64,000 nt of DNA from Streptomyces puniciscabiei (lineage in GTDB: Bacteria > Actinomycetota > Actinomycetes > Streptomycetales > Streptomycetaceae), in contig NZ_VFNX01000003.1 in NCBI RefSeq assembly GCF_006715785.1, forward strand, positions 1-64,000. Reading direction: 5' to 3'. The notes below the pieces were generated by a model, which was not told where the DNA came from, made no database searches, and worked only from the letters and a program-made list of their open reading frames with translations. The number at the start of each line of letters is the position of its first letter. Within the stretch, counting starts at the first letter, position 1. Position numbers and translations under genes: made by a program. Shown in pieces: positions 24,902-32,877 of the stretch.

Positions 24902-25348
24902 GTGACCACGTTTACCGATGAGAACGTCCCCGGCCGCTACGGCCCCCACGCGACCTCCGAGGCCGACCCGCGCGCGGTCGGCCGGGTGCGCACCGAGTAC
25001 TCCCCGGCCCACGACGGCGACCCGGACCCCGGCGAAATCGTGTGGACCTGGGTGCCGTTCGAGGAGAACGACGGCCGGGGCAAGGACCGCCCGGTGCTGG
25101 TCGTCGCCCGGGAGGCCACCGGCACGCTGCTGGCCGTACAGCTGTCCAGCAAGCGACACGACGGCGACCGGGAGTGGGTCGCGATCGGCAGTGGGCCGTG
25201 GGACCGGTCGGGCCGGGACTCATGGGTGGACGTGGACCGCGTGCTGCGGCTCCACGAGGAGGGCATGCGCCGGGAGGCGTGCGCGCTGGACCGGATGCGC
25301 TTCAACCTCGTCCGGCAGCGGCTGCACGAGCGCTACGGCTGGACCTGA
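24902..25348 (+). CDS. PemK/MazF-like protein
   Basis: A 148-residue protein. Residues of about 45-110 resemble the PemK/MazF beta-barrel: GEIVWTWVPF, then KDRPVLVVAREATGTLLAVQ, then VAIGSGPWDRSGRDSWVDVD. MazF toxins are sequence-specific mRNA endonucleases, but no antitoxin gene lies beside this one, and many actinobacterial members are uncharacterised. GTG start at 24902 is probably leaderless. Its last 16 bases overlap the 3' end of the convergent PARG-like gene, a tail-to-tail overlap. Confidence 0.7.
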   Translation: MTTFTDENVPGRYGPHATSEADPRAVGRVRTEYSPAHDGDPDPGEIVWTWVPFEENDGRGKDRPVLVVAREATGTLLAVQLSSKRHDGDREWVAIGSGPWDRSGRDSWVDVDRVLRLHEEGMRREACALDRMRFNLVRQRLHERYGWT

Positions 25349-26190
25349 CCCGCGCACGGGGCGCCGGTCGCGGTCGGGAACGCCTTGACGAACGCCTCCC
25401 GCACCGCCGTCCCCGGTGTCCTGTCCAGGATCCCGAACACCACGTGCTCGAACGTCCCGGCGAACCGGCCGCCGGGCCCGAGCAGGGCCCGGAACGCGCC
25501 CGCGACCTGCGCCGGTTCGTTCCGGAACACCCCGCAGCCCCAGGCGCCGAGCACCAGGCGGCCGTAGCCGTGGGCGGCGGCCGTCTCCAGGACGCGCTCG
25601 GCCCGTACGGCGAGCGCGCCCGGCAGCTCGGCGGCCCGCTGCGGTTCCGTGCGCCGTACGACGCCCGCGTTGGGGGCGGCGGCGGTCAGGAAGCCCGCGG
25701 GGTACGGCTCGGCCAGCAGCCGGCCCCGGTCGTCGCGGAAGACCGGCACGGCCGGGGAGTGGATCACCCGGTCCGTGTAGAAGGGGTCGCGGTGGGCCCG
25801 GTGGTGGTCGTAGAAGGGGCGGGCCGTCAGCAGGCAGGTGTACAGCGCGGAGGCGCGGCACAGGGCCTCCTCCTGCGCCTGGGCGCCATTGAGATAGCCG
25901 CCGCCGGGGTTGCGCGCGGAGGCGAAGTTCAGGACGGCTACCGGGGCACCGGCCAGTCGGCGGGCGGCCTCCAGGCTGCTCTCCCCGGTGACCTCGAAGA
26001 CGGTGCCGACGGCCGGCCCGGAACCCGGTTCCGGGACGGGGACCGGTTCCGGACCGAACATCCGCGTACCGGCCCGCGCGGCCTCGATCTGCGCCGCGAG
26101 GGACGCCTCGCGGCCGTCCGGCGCGCGATACCGGCCCGCGGCCACGATCGCTTCCGTCTCCGCGGCGATCCCGCGCAGGCGCGCGCTCAT
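25333..26190 (-). CDS. Microbial-type poly(ADP-ribose) glycohydrolase (TIGR02452-like)
   Basis: A 285-residue macrodomain-related protein. The signature NFASARNPGGGYLNGAQAQ followed by EEALCRAS (about residues 90-118) matches bacterial PARG: the GGG loop plus the paired glutamates used to hydrolyse ADP-ribose polymers. LGAWGCGVFRNEP near residue 225 is a second conserved block. Start ATG 26190 overlaps the stop of a 20-codon upstream frame by four bases. It converges with and overlaps the PemK-like gene. Confidence 0.85.
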   Translation of the reverse strand: MSARLRGIAAETEAIVAAGRYRAPDGREASLAAQIEAARAGTRMFGPEPVPVPEPGSGPAVGTVFEVTGESSLEAARRLAGAPVAVLNFASARNPGGGYLNGAQAQEEALCRASALYTCLLTARPFYDHHRAHRDPFYTDRVIHSPAVPVFRDDRGRLLAEPYPAGFLTAAAPNAGVVRRTEPQRAAELPGALAVRAERVLETAAAHGYGRLVLGAWGCGVFRNEPAQVAGAFRALLGPGGRFAGTFEHVVFGILDRTPGTAVREAFVKAFPTATGAPCAGQVQP

Positions 26191-26249
26191 GGCGCCACCC
26201 CCGTGGGCGCCGTGTCCGCGGCCTGCGCGGTCTCCCCCGTCGTGCTCAT
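26187..26249 (-). CDS. Possible 20-residue leader peptide coupled to the PARG-like gene
   Basis: ATG 26249 opens MSTTGETAQAADTAPTGVAP, whose TGA overlaps the ATG of the PARG-like gene as ATGA. CAGGA lies eight bases upstream of the start. The overlap suggests translational coupling. The peptide has no motif and could be chance. Confidence 0.35.
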   Translation of the reverse strand: MSTTGETAQAADTAPTGVAP

Positions 26250-26467
26250 GCACGCATCCTGGGTGATGCTGGTGATGCGGTGCAACGGAGTTTCCCGCCC
26301 CGGAACGGTCCGGAGAACGCATACGGAAACGGAGATGACCGAACCGGAACGTACCTAGGGGCACCCTTGTGCGAATCGGCTCGAGGGTCTTGGGTGGAAC
26401 GCGCGCCTGACCGACCCCACGTCCGAACGGGGCCGGTGGCATGGTGGAATCTCAGGAGGATCCCGAC

Positions 26468-27802
26468 ATGTCCGATTCACAGAGCGACGGTGGCGACTGT
26501 AAGCACCACCGCACCGCCGTCGCCGAAGCCGAGGTGGAGGCCCTGGTCCGGGGCATCTGCTTCAAGACCGGGCCGCCCCGCGCGCTCGGTGTCGAACTGG
26601 AGTGGCTCGTCCATGAGCTGCGCACGCCGCAGCTCCCCGTGACACCCGAACGACTCCAAGCGGTGTACGCCGCGCTGCGGGCCCTGCCCCTGCGCTCGCC
26701 GCTCACCGTGGAGCCCGGCGGCCAGCTGGAGCTGAGCTCGCCGCCCGCCGCCTCCCTGATGGAGTGCATCGGCACCGTCTCCGCCGACCTCGCCACCGTC
26801 CGCGCCGTCCTCGCCGAGGAGGGCCTCGGTCTGGTCGGCATCGGCCACGACCCGTGGCACACACCCCGCCGGTTCCTGCACGAGCCGCGCTACGACGCGA
26901 TGGAGGCCTGCCTGGACCGCACCGGTCCGGCCGGCCGGCACATGATGTGCGCCTCCGCCTCCGTGCAGGTCTGCGTGGACGCCGGCCACGAGGAGCCGGG
27001 CCCGCTCGGGTACCGGCGCCGCTGGTGGCTGGCCCATCAGCTGGGGGCGGTCCTGGTGGCCGCGTTCGCCAACTCCCCGCTGATCGGCCGCGAGCCCACG
27101 GGCTGGCGGTCCAGCCGGCAGCTGATGTGGATGGAGATCGGTGCCGGGCGCGCGGGCGCTCCCCCGCTGGACGGCGAGCCGCGCGCCGCCTGGGCCCGGC
27201 ACGTGCTCGACTCCCCGGTGATGTGTGTGCGCCGGGACAGCGGGCCGTGGGAGGTGCCCGAGGGGCTCACCTTCCGGGAGTGGACCCGTTCCCGCTCGCC
27301 CCGGCCGCCCACCCGGGCGGACCTGGACTACCACCTGACCACGCTGTTCCCGCCGGTCCGGCCGCGGGGCCACCTGGAGCTGCGGATGATCGACGCGCAG
27401 CCTGGCGACGACGGCTGGATCGTGCCGCTCGCGGTGACGGCGGCGCTGTTCGACGACCCGGCGGCCGCCGAGACGGCGTACCGGAGCGTCAAGCGCCTCG
27501 CGGAACGGGCCCTGAACCTGCCCGCCCCGCACAATCCGCTGTGGACCGACGCGGCCCGGCTGGGTCTCGCCGACCCGGAGCTGCGCGAGGTCGCCGCCGT
27601 GTGTTTCGCGGCGGCGCTCCAGGCCCTGCCCCGGCTCGGCGCCACCGCCGAGGTGACCGGCGCGGTGGCCGCGTATCTGGACCGCTATGTCGCCCGGGGC
27701 CGCTGCCCGGCCGACGACCTGCTGGACCGGCCGGCGGGCAGGGACCTGCCCCCGCACCGGCCCGGCCGCACCGCCCACGGGAGGAAGGACATCCGCACAT
27801 GA
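26468..27802 (+). CDS. egtA: Ergothioneine biosynthesis glutamate-cysteine ligase EgtA
   Basis: A 444-residue ATP-dependent ligase that makes gamma-glutamylcysteine, the sulfur donor for ergothioneine. It has the GCS2-type fold with GVELEWLVHELRTPQLP near residue 40, VEPGGQLELSSPP near 82, MMCASASVQVCVD near 160 and LELRMIDAQPGDDG near 305. Start ATG 26468 behind AGGAGG, preferred to an in-frame ATG at 26441. It is the first gene of egtABCD and overlaps egtB by four bases. Confidence 0.93.
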   Translation: MSDSQSDGGDCKHHRTAVAEAEVEALVRGICFKTGPPRALGVELEWLVHELRTPQLPVTPERLQAVYAALRALPLRSPLTVEPGGQLELSSPPAASLMECIGTVSADLATVRAVLAEEGLGLVGIGHDPWHTPRRFLHEPRYDAMEACLDRTGPAGRHMMCASASVQVCVDAGHEEPGPLGYRRRWWLAHQLGAVLVAAFANSPLIGREPTGWRSSRQLMWMEIGAGRAGAPPLDGEPRAAWARHVLDSPVMCVRRDSGPWEVPEGLTFREWTRSRSPRPPTRADLDYHLTTLFPPVRPRGHLELRMIDAQPGDDGWIVPLAVTAALFDDPAAAETAYRSVKRLAERALNLPAPHNPLWTDAARLGLADPELREVAAVCFAAALQALPRLGATAEVTGAVAAYLDRYVARGRCPADDLLDRPAGRDLPPHRPGRTAHGRKDIRT

Positions 27803-29136
27803 GGGCCCCCGAGACCGACACCGCGACGACCGAGGCGGACACCGAGACGCTGCGCGAGCGGGTGCTGGCCTCCCTCACCGCCGCCCGGGACCGCACCACG
27901 CTGCTGACCACCTGCGTCGAGGAGCCCGATCTCACCGCCCAGCACTCGCCGTTGATGTCCCCGCTGGTGTGGGACCTCGCGCACATCGGCAACCAGGAGG
28001 AGCTGTGGCTGCTCCGGGCGGTCGGCGGCCGGGACGCCATGCGGCCCGAGCTCGACAGCCTGTACGACGCCTTCGAGCACCCGCGGGCCGAGCGGCCCTC
28101 ACTGCCGCTGCTGCCGCCCGCCGAGGCCCGGCACTACGCGGCCGAGGTGCGCGGACGGGTCATGGACCTGCTGGCGGGCGCGGACTTCCACGGCACCCGG
28201 CTGACCGAGGCGGGATTCGCCTTCGGGATGATCGCCCAGCACGAACAGCAGCACGACGAGACGATGCTGATCACCCATCAGCTCAGGAAGGGCCCGCAGG
28301 CCCTGACGGCTCCGGACCCGGCGCCGGCCCCGCTGTTCACCGGACCGGCCGAAGTCCTCGTACCCGGCGGGCCGTTCATGATGGGAACCTCGGCCGAGCC
28401 GTGGGCGCTGGACAACGAACGCCCGGCGCACGCCCGGGAGGTGGCACCCTTCTGGATCGACACCACGCCGGTGACGAACGCGGCGTACCAGGCGTTCATC
28501 GAGGACGGCGGCTACGACACCGAGCGCTGGTGGACCCCGGAGGGCTGGGCGCACATCAAGCAGCACGCGATCACCGCGCCGCTGTTCTGGCGCCGGGACG
28601 GCGACCACTGGCTGCGGCGCCGCTTCGGGCTCACCGAGGCCGTCCCGCCCGACGAGCCGGTGCTGCACGTGTGCTGGTACGAGGCCGACGCCTACGCCCG
28701 CTGGGCCGGGCGGCGGCTGCCCACCGAGGCGGAGTGGGAGAAGGCCGCCCGGCACGACCCGGCCACCGGCCGCTCGATGCGCTACCCGTGGGGCGACGCG
28801 GACCCGGCCCCGGAGCACGCCAACCTGGGCCAGCGGCACCTGCGGCCCGCACCCGCGGGCAGCTATCCCGCCGGTGAATCACCGCTCGGCGTACGCCAGT
28901 TGATCGGTGACGTGTGGGAGTGGACGGCGAGCGACTTCCTGCCGTACCCGGGCTTCCGGGCCTTCCCGTACAAGGAGTACTCGGAGGTGTTCTTCGGCTC
29001 CGACTACAAGGTGCTGCGCGGCGGCTCGTTCGCCGTGGACCCGGTGGCCTGCCGGGGGACGTTCCGCAACTGGGACCACCCGATCCGGCGGCAGATCTTC
29101 TCCGGGTTCCGCACCGCCCGCTCGGAGGCCGTCTGA
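27799..29136 (+). CDS. egtB: Ergothioneine biosynthesis sulfoxide synthase EgtB
   Basis: A 445-residue non-haem iron enzyme that joins gamma-glutamylcysteine to hercynine with O2. The N-terminal DinB_2 domain supplies the iron ligands as His in LAHIGNQEE (about residue 54) and the HEQQHDE pair (about 151). The C-terminal FGE-sulfatase domain starts at VPGGPFMMGTS and includes RLPTEAEWEKAARHDP, VWEWTASDFLPYPGF and LRGGSFAVDPVACRGTFRNW. ATGA overlap with egtA and a one-base overlap with egtC indicate tight coupling. Confidence 0.95.
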   Translation: MRAPETDTATTEADTETLRERVLASLTAARDRTTLLTTCVEEPDLTAQHSPLMSPLVWDLAHIGNQEELWLLRAVGGRDAMRPELDSLYDAFEHPRAERPSLPLLPPAEARHYAAEVRGRVMDLLAGADFHGTRLTEAGFAFGMIAQHEQQHDETMLITHQLRKGPQALTAPDPAPAPLFTGPAEVLVPGGPFMMGTSAEPWALDNERPAHAREVAPFWIDTTPVTNAAYQAFIEDGGYDTERWWTPEGWAHIKQHAITAPLFWRRDGDHWLRRRFGLTEAVPPDEPVLHVCWYEADAYARWAGRRLPTEAEWEKAARHDPATGRSMRYPWGDADPAPEHANLGQRHLRPAPAGSYPAGESPLGVRQLIGDVWEWTASDFLPYPGFRAFPYKEYSEVFFGSDYKVLRGGSFAVDPVACRGTFRNWDHPIRRQIFSGFRTARSEAV

Positions 29137-29951
29137 TGTGCCGTCATCTGGCCTATGTGGGGCCCGAGGAGCCGCTCGGCCGGCTTCTGCTGGAGCCGGA
29201 GCACAGCCTGGTGCGCCAGTCGTGGGCGCCCCGGCGGCAGCGCTACGGGACGGTCAACGCCGATGGCTTCGGGGTCGGCTGGTACGCCCAGGACGACCCT
29301 CTCCCGGCACGCTACCGGCGAGCCGGGCCGATCTGGGCGGACCTGTCCTTCGCGGACCTGGCGCGGGTGGTGCGCTCCGGCTGCGTGCTGGCCGCCGTAC
29401 GGGACGCGACGCTCGCGGGCGCCGACGCCGAGGCCGCAGCGGCGCCCTTCGCCTCCGGCCGGTGGCTGTTCAGCCACAACGGCGCCCTCGCGGGCTGGCC
29501 CGACTCGGTGGCCCCGCTGGTGTCCGCCCTGCCCCCGGTCGAGCTGCTGTCGCTGCAGGCCCGTACCGACTCGGCGTTCGTGTGGGCGCTGGTCCTGCAC
29601 CGGCTGCGCTCCGGCGACGAGCCGGAGCAGGCCCTCGGCGAAACGGTTCTCCGGCTGGCCGGGGCGGCCCCGGCCTCGCGGCTGAACCTGCTGCTGACGG
29701 ACGGCACGACGATCGCCGCCACCGCCTGGGGGGACACCCTCTGGTACCGCACGGAGCCCGGCCGGAGCACGGTCGTCGCCTCCGAGCCCTACGACGACGA
29801 CCCCCTCTGGCAGGAGGTCCCCGACCGCACCGTGCTCACCGCGAGCCGCGCCGGCGTGCTGCTCGCACCGCTGGAGGATCCGGCGTCCTCCCCCACTCTC
29901 GACTCCGCTCGAGCGGGGGGACACCCGTCAACGAAGGAGCCCTGTACGTGA
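29136..29951 (+). CDS. egtC: Ergothioneine biosynthesis amidohydrolase EgtC
   Basis: A 271-residue class II glutamine amidotransferase-type hydrolase that removes glutamate from the EgtB product. The catalytic Cys is residue 2 (MCRHLAYVG), exposed after Met removal. NADGFGVGWYA near 43 and FSHNGALAGWP near 112 are conserved, and RTDSAFVWAL near 143 completes the site. ATG shares one base with the egtB stop (TGATG). The last 23 or so residues are encoded by a hairpin-forming sequence and look like an added tail. Confidence 0.93.
   Translation: MCRHLAYVGPEEPLGRLLLEPEHSLVRQSWAPRRQRYGTVNADGFGVGWYAQDDPLPARYRRAGPIWADLSFADLARVVRSGCVLAAVRDATLAGADAEAAAAPFASGRWLFSHNGALAGWPDSVAPLVSALPPVELLSLQARTDSAFVWALVLHRLRSGDEPEQALGETVLRLAGAAPASRLNLLLTDGTTIAATAWGDTLWYRTEPGRSTVVASEPYDDDPLWQEVPDRTVLTASRAGVLLAPLEDPASSPTLDSARAGGHPSTKEPCT
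29890..29920. repeat. Hairpin-forming insertion-like sequence at the 3' end of egtC
   Basis: CCCCC (29890-29894), CTCGA (29898-29902), TCGAG (29909-29913) and GGGGGG (29915-29920) pair into a stem. I recall near-identical sequences as common intergenic hairpins in Streptomyces. Here it is read as the C-terminal tail of EgtC and sits just before egtD. Confidence 0.5.
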
Positions 29952-30907
29952 GCCCCCTGCACGTCACCCGCACACTCCCCGAGGACGCGACGGAGGCCGC
30001 GCTGCGCGCCGACGTCCTGAGCGGCCTCACCGTCACCCCCAAGTGGCTGCCGCCCAAGTGGTTCTACGACGCCCGCGGCAGCGAGCTGTTCGAGCGGATC
30101 ACCGAGCTGCCCGAGTACTACCCCACGCGCGCCGAGCGGGAGATCCTCGCCGGCCGGTCCGGCGAGATCGCCGCGGCGAGCGGTGCCCGCACGCTGGTCG
30201 AACTCGGCTCGGGCTCCTCGGAGAAGACCCGCCATCTCCTCGACGCGCTCTCGCCCGTGTCATACGTCCCCGTCGACGTCAGCGAGAGCGCCCTCACCCA
30301 GGCCGGGCAGGCGCTCGTCGCGGAGCGCCCGGACCTCGACGTCCATGCGCTGATCGCGGACTTCACCGCCCCGCTGGCCCTGCCCGCGACGCCCGGCCCC
30401 CGGCTGGTGGCCTTCCTCGGCGGCACGATCGGCAATCTGCTGCCCGCCGAACGGGCCGGCTTCCTGGCCTCCGTACGCTCCCTGCTCGCTCCCGGCGACG
30501 GGCTGCTGCTCGGCACGGACCTGGTCAAGGACGAGCGGGTGCTGGTCCGGGCGTACGACGACACGGCCGGGGTGACGGCCGCGTTCAACAAGAACGTGCT
30601 GGCCGTCGTCAACCGTGAACTGGACGCCGACTTCGACCCGGACGCCTTCGACCACGTGGCGCTGTGGGACGCCGAGCGCGAGTGGATCGAGATGCGGCTG
30701 CGCTCCCGTGTCGCGCAGACCGTGAAGGTGCCCGCGCTGGACCTGGCCGTGGACTTCGCGGCCGGCGAGGAGCTGCGCACCGAGGTGTCCGCCAAGTTCC
30801 GGAAGGAGGGCGTGACCCGGGAACTGTCTGGTGCGGGGCTCGAGTTGACCCACTGGTGGACGGACGCGCAGGGCCGCTTCGCGCTGTCGCTGAGCGTGGC
30901 TCGGTGA
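29948..30907 (+). CDS. egtD: L-histidine N(alpha)-methyltransferase EgtD
   Basis: A 319-residue SAM-dependent enzyme that trimethylates histidine to hercynine. Conserved EgtD blocks include PPKWFYDARGSELFERITEL (about residue 35), YYPTRAEREIL, the SAM loop LVELGSGSSEKTRHLL (about 83), FLGGTIGNL (about 156) and FDHVALWDAEREWIEMRLRS (about 235). GTG start with a GTGA overlap with egtC. It ends the operon before a strong hairpin. No EgtE-type PLP lyase follows, so that step must be encoded elsewhere. Confidence 0.95.
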   Translation: MSPLHVTRTLPEDATEAALRADVLSGLTVTPKWLPPKWFYDARGSELFERITELPEYYPTRAEREILAGRSGEIAAASGARTLVELGSGSSEKTRHLLDALSPVSYVPVDVSESALTQAGQALVAERPDLDVHALIADFTAPLALPATPGPRLVAFLGGTIGNLLPAERAGFLASVRSLLAPGDGLLLGTDLVKDERVLVRAYDDTAGVTAAFNKNVLAVVNRELDADFDPDAFDHVALWDAEREWIEMRLRSRVAQTVKVPALDLAVDFAAGEELRTEVSAKFRKEGVTRELSGAGLELTHWWTDAQGRFALSLSVAR

Positions 30908-30909
30908 GT

Positions 30910-30962
30910 GTGGGGGCCGCCTGCCCGTGCGCCGCGCCCTCGGCCACGGGGGCGGCCCCCAC
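30910..30962. terminator. Terminator of the egtABCD operon
   Basis: GTGGGGGCCGCC (30910-30921) and GGCGGCCCCCAC (30951-30962) are perfect 12-bp arms; the loop can pair further through CCCGTG and CACGGG. It starts two bases after the egtD stop. Confidence 0.82.
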
Positions 30963-30973
30963 AGTGTGCCGTT

Positions 30974-31245
30974 CTATGTCCGGCCGACCATGGCGGCGGG
31001 CCGGACGATGCGGTCGAAGTCCGCGGCGCTGATGTAACCGGAAGCCAGTGCAGCGGAACGCAGGGTGTCGATCTGGTCGCGGTTGAGCTCGGTGCCCTCG
31101 ATGCAGTACTCGCGCATCTTGGTGCAGGCGTCGGCGAGGATGGTCGCCGCGTGCAGGAAGTTGTTGATGACGACCGGGCGCATGGCGTTGAGTTCGAAGT
31201 TGCCCTGGGTGCCGGCGAAGGCGATGGCCTCGTCCTCTTCGGGAC
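30974..31245 (-). pseudogene. C-terminal remnant of a class II fumarate hydratase (fumC)
   Basis: The minus-strand frame reads IAFAGTQGNFELNAMRPVV, INNFLHAATILADACTKM and YCIEGTELNRDQID, then jumps to TLRSAALASGYISAADFD and IVRPAAMVG. This is the C-terminal domain of FumC lacking about 33 residues (the region equivalent to E. coli SLMLVTAL...GYDKA). Nothing upstream encodes the catalytic core, so it is a dead fragment with an internal in-frame deletion. Confidence 0.75.
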
Positions 31246-31299
31246 GGCCGCTCGCCGACGCGCGCGGCCCGGCGGGCCCACCCCACACATCGACGGGGA

Positions 31300-32100
31300 C
31301 GTCATCAGTGCCGGAGTATGAATTCAGGCTGACGACTGGCCGACGGGGCGCGCGACTTCGCTCTTCGTCGCGTCGGAGGACCAGCACCGCCACATCGTCG
31401 TGGTGGTCCACCACGGACGCGGCATCGAGAACGAGGTCCGCGGTCGCGCCTCGGCGTCCAGCAGGCCGCGCAGTGCTTGCGCGGCCGTCCGGCCCGCTCC
31501 GGTCCGGCGGCGGGCGACAGGCGCGGGCCCTCGGCGACACCGGCGGTGACGGCAGCCGCGCACCTCGTAGCCACCGTCGCCGTGTGCGGGCAGCAGCGAC
31601 AGACGGCCGGCGCCGGTGACCCTTTTGGCTGCGGTCTGCAGGCCCGGCAGGTGCTCGGGCACCGAGCAGGTCTCCGACCGGGTTGAGGGGAAAGATCGGC
31701 ATCGCGAGGTCATGGCCGTACCGGGACACAGTGACGTCCTGAGCCGGGCGGCGGACGTATTCCTCCCGATGCGGAAGCTGCTGCGCCTTGCCGGTGCGGA
31801 TGGCCTCGGAGAGGGCGCTCGGCGCACCGACAGGCCCTGCACGGCGTCGGCCCGCTCCGGCGGGATCCCGCCATCGAAGGAAAGGCGAAGCCGCCCTTCG
31901 TCGACCAACACCGGTGAGCTGGTCGGCGGCCCACGCCAAAGCAGGCTGGAGCCGCCGGGCCCGAGCGCGCGAGCCGTCGCGGCGACTCCCGGTCGACCGG
32001 GTGGAGTCGTCGGACCACCCGGTCCGACGGCACCGAGGCCGCCGAGACTGCGCAGGTCGTTTTCCGCGTTCAGGGGCGCACACCGACTGACCACTGGTCC
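31300..32100 (-). pseudogene. Probable remnant of a GAF-SpoIIE (PP2C-type) phosphatase
   Basis: Scattered minus-strand pieces in different frames resemble one regulatory phosphatase. LALAWAADQLTG-like and VDEGRLRLSFDGGIPPERAD come near 31900-32000, then ALSEAIRTGKAQQLPHREEY and HGHDLAMPIFPLN-like GAF text near 31680-31800. Finally LVLDAASVVDHHDDVAVLVL near 31370-31430 resembles the end of a SpoIIE domain. The frames change several times and the catalytic middle is missing. Identification is tentative. Confidence 0.4.
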
Positions 32101-32131
32101 GCCCGGCGTCACGGCAGTCGTGTGGCTCGCG

Positions 32132-32716
32132 TCAGCTCGTCACGACGCCGTACAGGAGCAGGTCGATGAGTCTGGTGGCCAGGTCGCGTCGTTCCTCGCT
32201 GGCGGCCATGAGGCTGATTCCGCCGAGGGCCATCAGCACGTCCTGCGCCTCGACCCCTGGCCGTGCCACCGACTGCCCCTCCGCGGCGCCGAGCAGATGG
32301 GCGATGGCGGCGGCGAGCAGCGACCGGGTGTGCGTCTTCTCGCTCTCGTCGGTGAGGACCACGGCCAGCGCGTCGGCCATGCCCTGCTTGGCGGCCATGA
32401 AGTCGATGAAGCGCTCCATCCAGGTCCGCAGCGCGTCCACCGGTGACTGTGTGGCGGTGAGGTGCTGTGCCGCCTCGCACAGGAGCTGCACTTCTTGCCG
32501 GTAGATCGCCTCGATCAGCAGCTCCTTGGAGGGGAACCGGCGGTAGAGAGTGCCGACGCCGACACCTGCCGCACGGGCGATGTCCTTGACCGACGCACTC
32601 GCTCCCTCACGGGCGAACGCGGCCGCTGCCGCCTCCAGCAGCCGGTCCTCATTGCGTTGCGCGTCGGCGCGCAGCGGCCTGCTGGACCGCGCCGGGCCCC
32701 CCTCGATGCCGGTCAC
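32132..32716 (-). CDS. TetR-family transcriptional regulator
   Basis: A 194-residue repressor. The DNA-binding domain reads RLLEAAAAAFAREGASASVK then IARAAGVGVGTLYRRFPSKE, and the C-terminal domain resembles SbtR-like TetR_C_33 members. GTG start at 32716. It is divergent from a short-chain dehydrogenase gene with two strong dyad operators between, so it should control both. The low-identity ligand domain gives no hint of the effector. Confidence 0.9.
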   Translation of the reverse strand: MTGIEGGPARSSRPLRADAQRNEDRLLEAAAAAFAREGASASVKDIARAAGVGVGTLYRRFPSKELLIEAIYRQEVQLLCEAAQHLTATQSPVDALRTWMERFIDFMAAKQGMADALAVVLTDESEKTHTRSLLAAAIAHLLGAAEGQSVARPGVEAQDVLMALGGISLMAASEERRDLATRLIDLLLYGVVTS

Positions 32717-32747
32717 CGCCGACTCCCTTCCTCGTCACCCTTGCAAC

Positions 32748-32796
32748 CGGAACCGGTTCCGCTTAATCTCGGAGAGGTAACCGGAACCAGTTCCGG
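32748..32796. promoter_or_regulatory. Two TetR operators in the divergent region
   Basis: CGGAACCGGTTCCG (32748-32761) is a perfect 14-bp palindrome. CCGGAAC-CA-GTTCCGG (32781-32796) has perfect 7-bp arms. Both share GGAAC-N2-GTTCC, centred 34 bp apart, between the TetR and dehydrogenase genes. Confidence 0.8.
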
Positions 32797-32877
32797 ATAT
32801 GAGGGTACGACACCCCCTGGCTGTGCGCCATCGGACGCGCCCTCGCCTCCCGACCCCGTCGCCTTCCTGGAGAACCC

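Noticed and set aside
24902..25348. A complete toxin-antitoxin locus
   Set aside because: Only a PemK-like protein is present; the neighbouring cupin and PARG-like genes are not antitoxins.
26764..29136. A 790-residue EgtB with a long N-terminal domain
   Set aside because: The extra part is a shadow of egtA in another frame; the ATGA junction at 27799 gives a standard EgtB.
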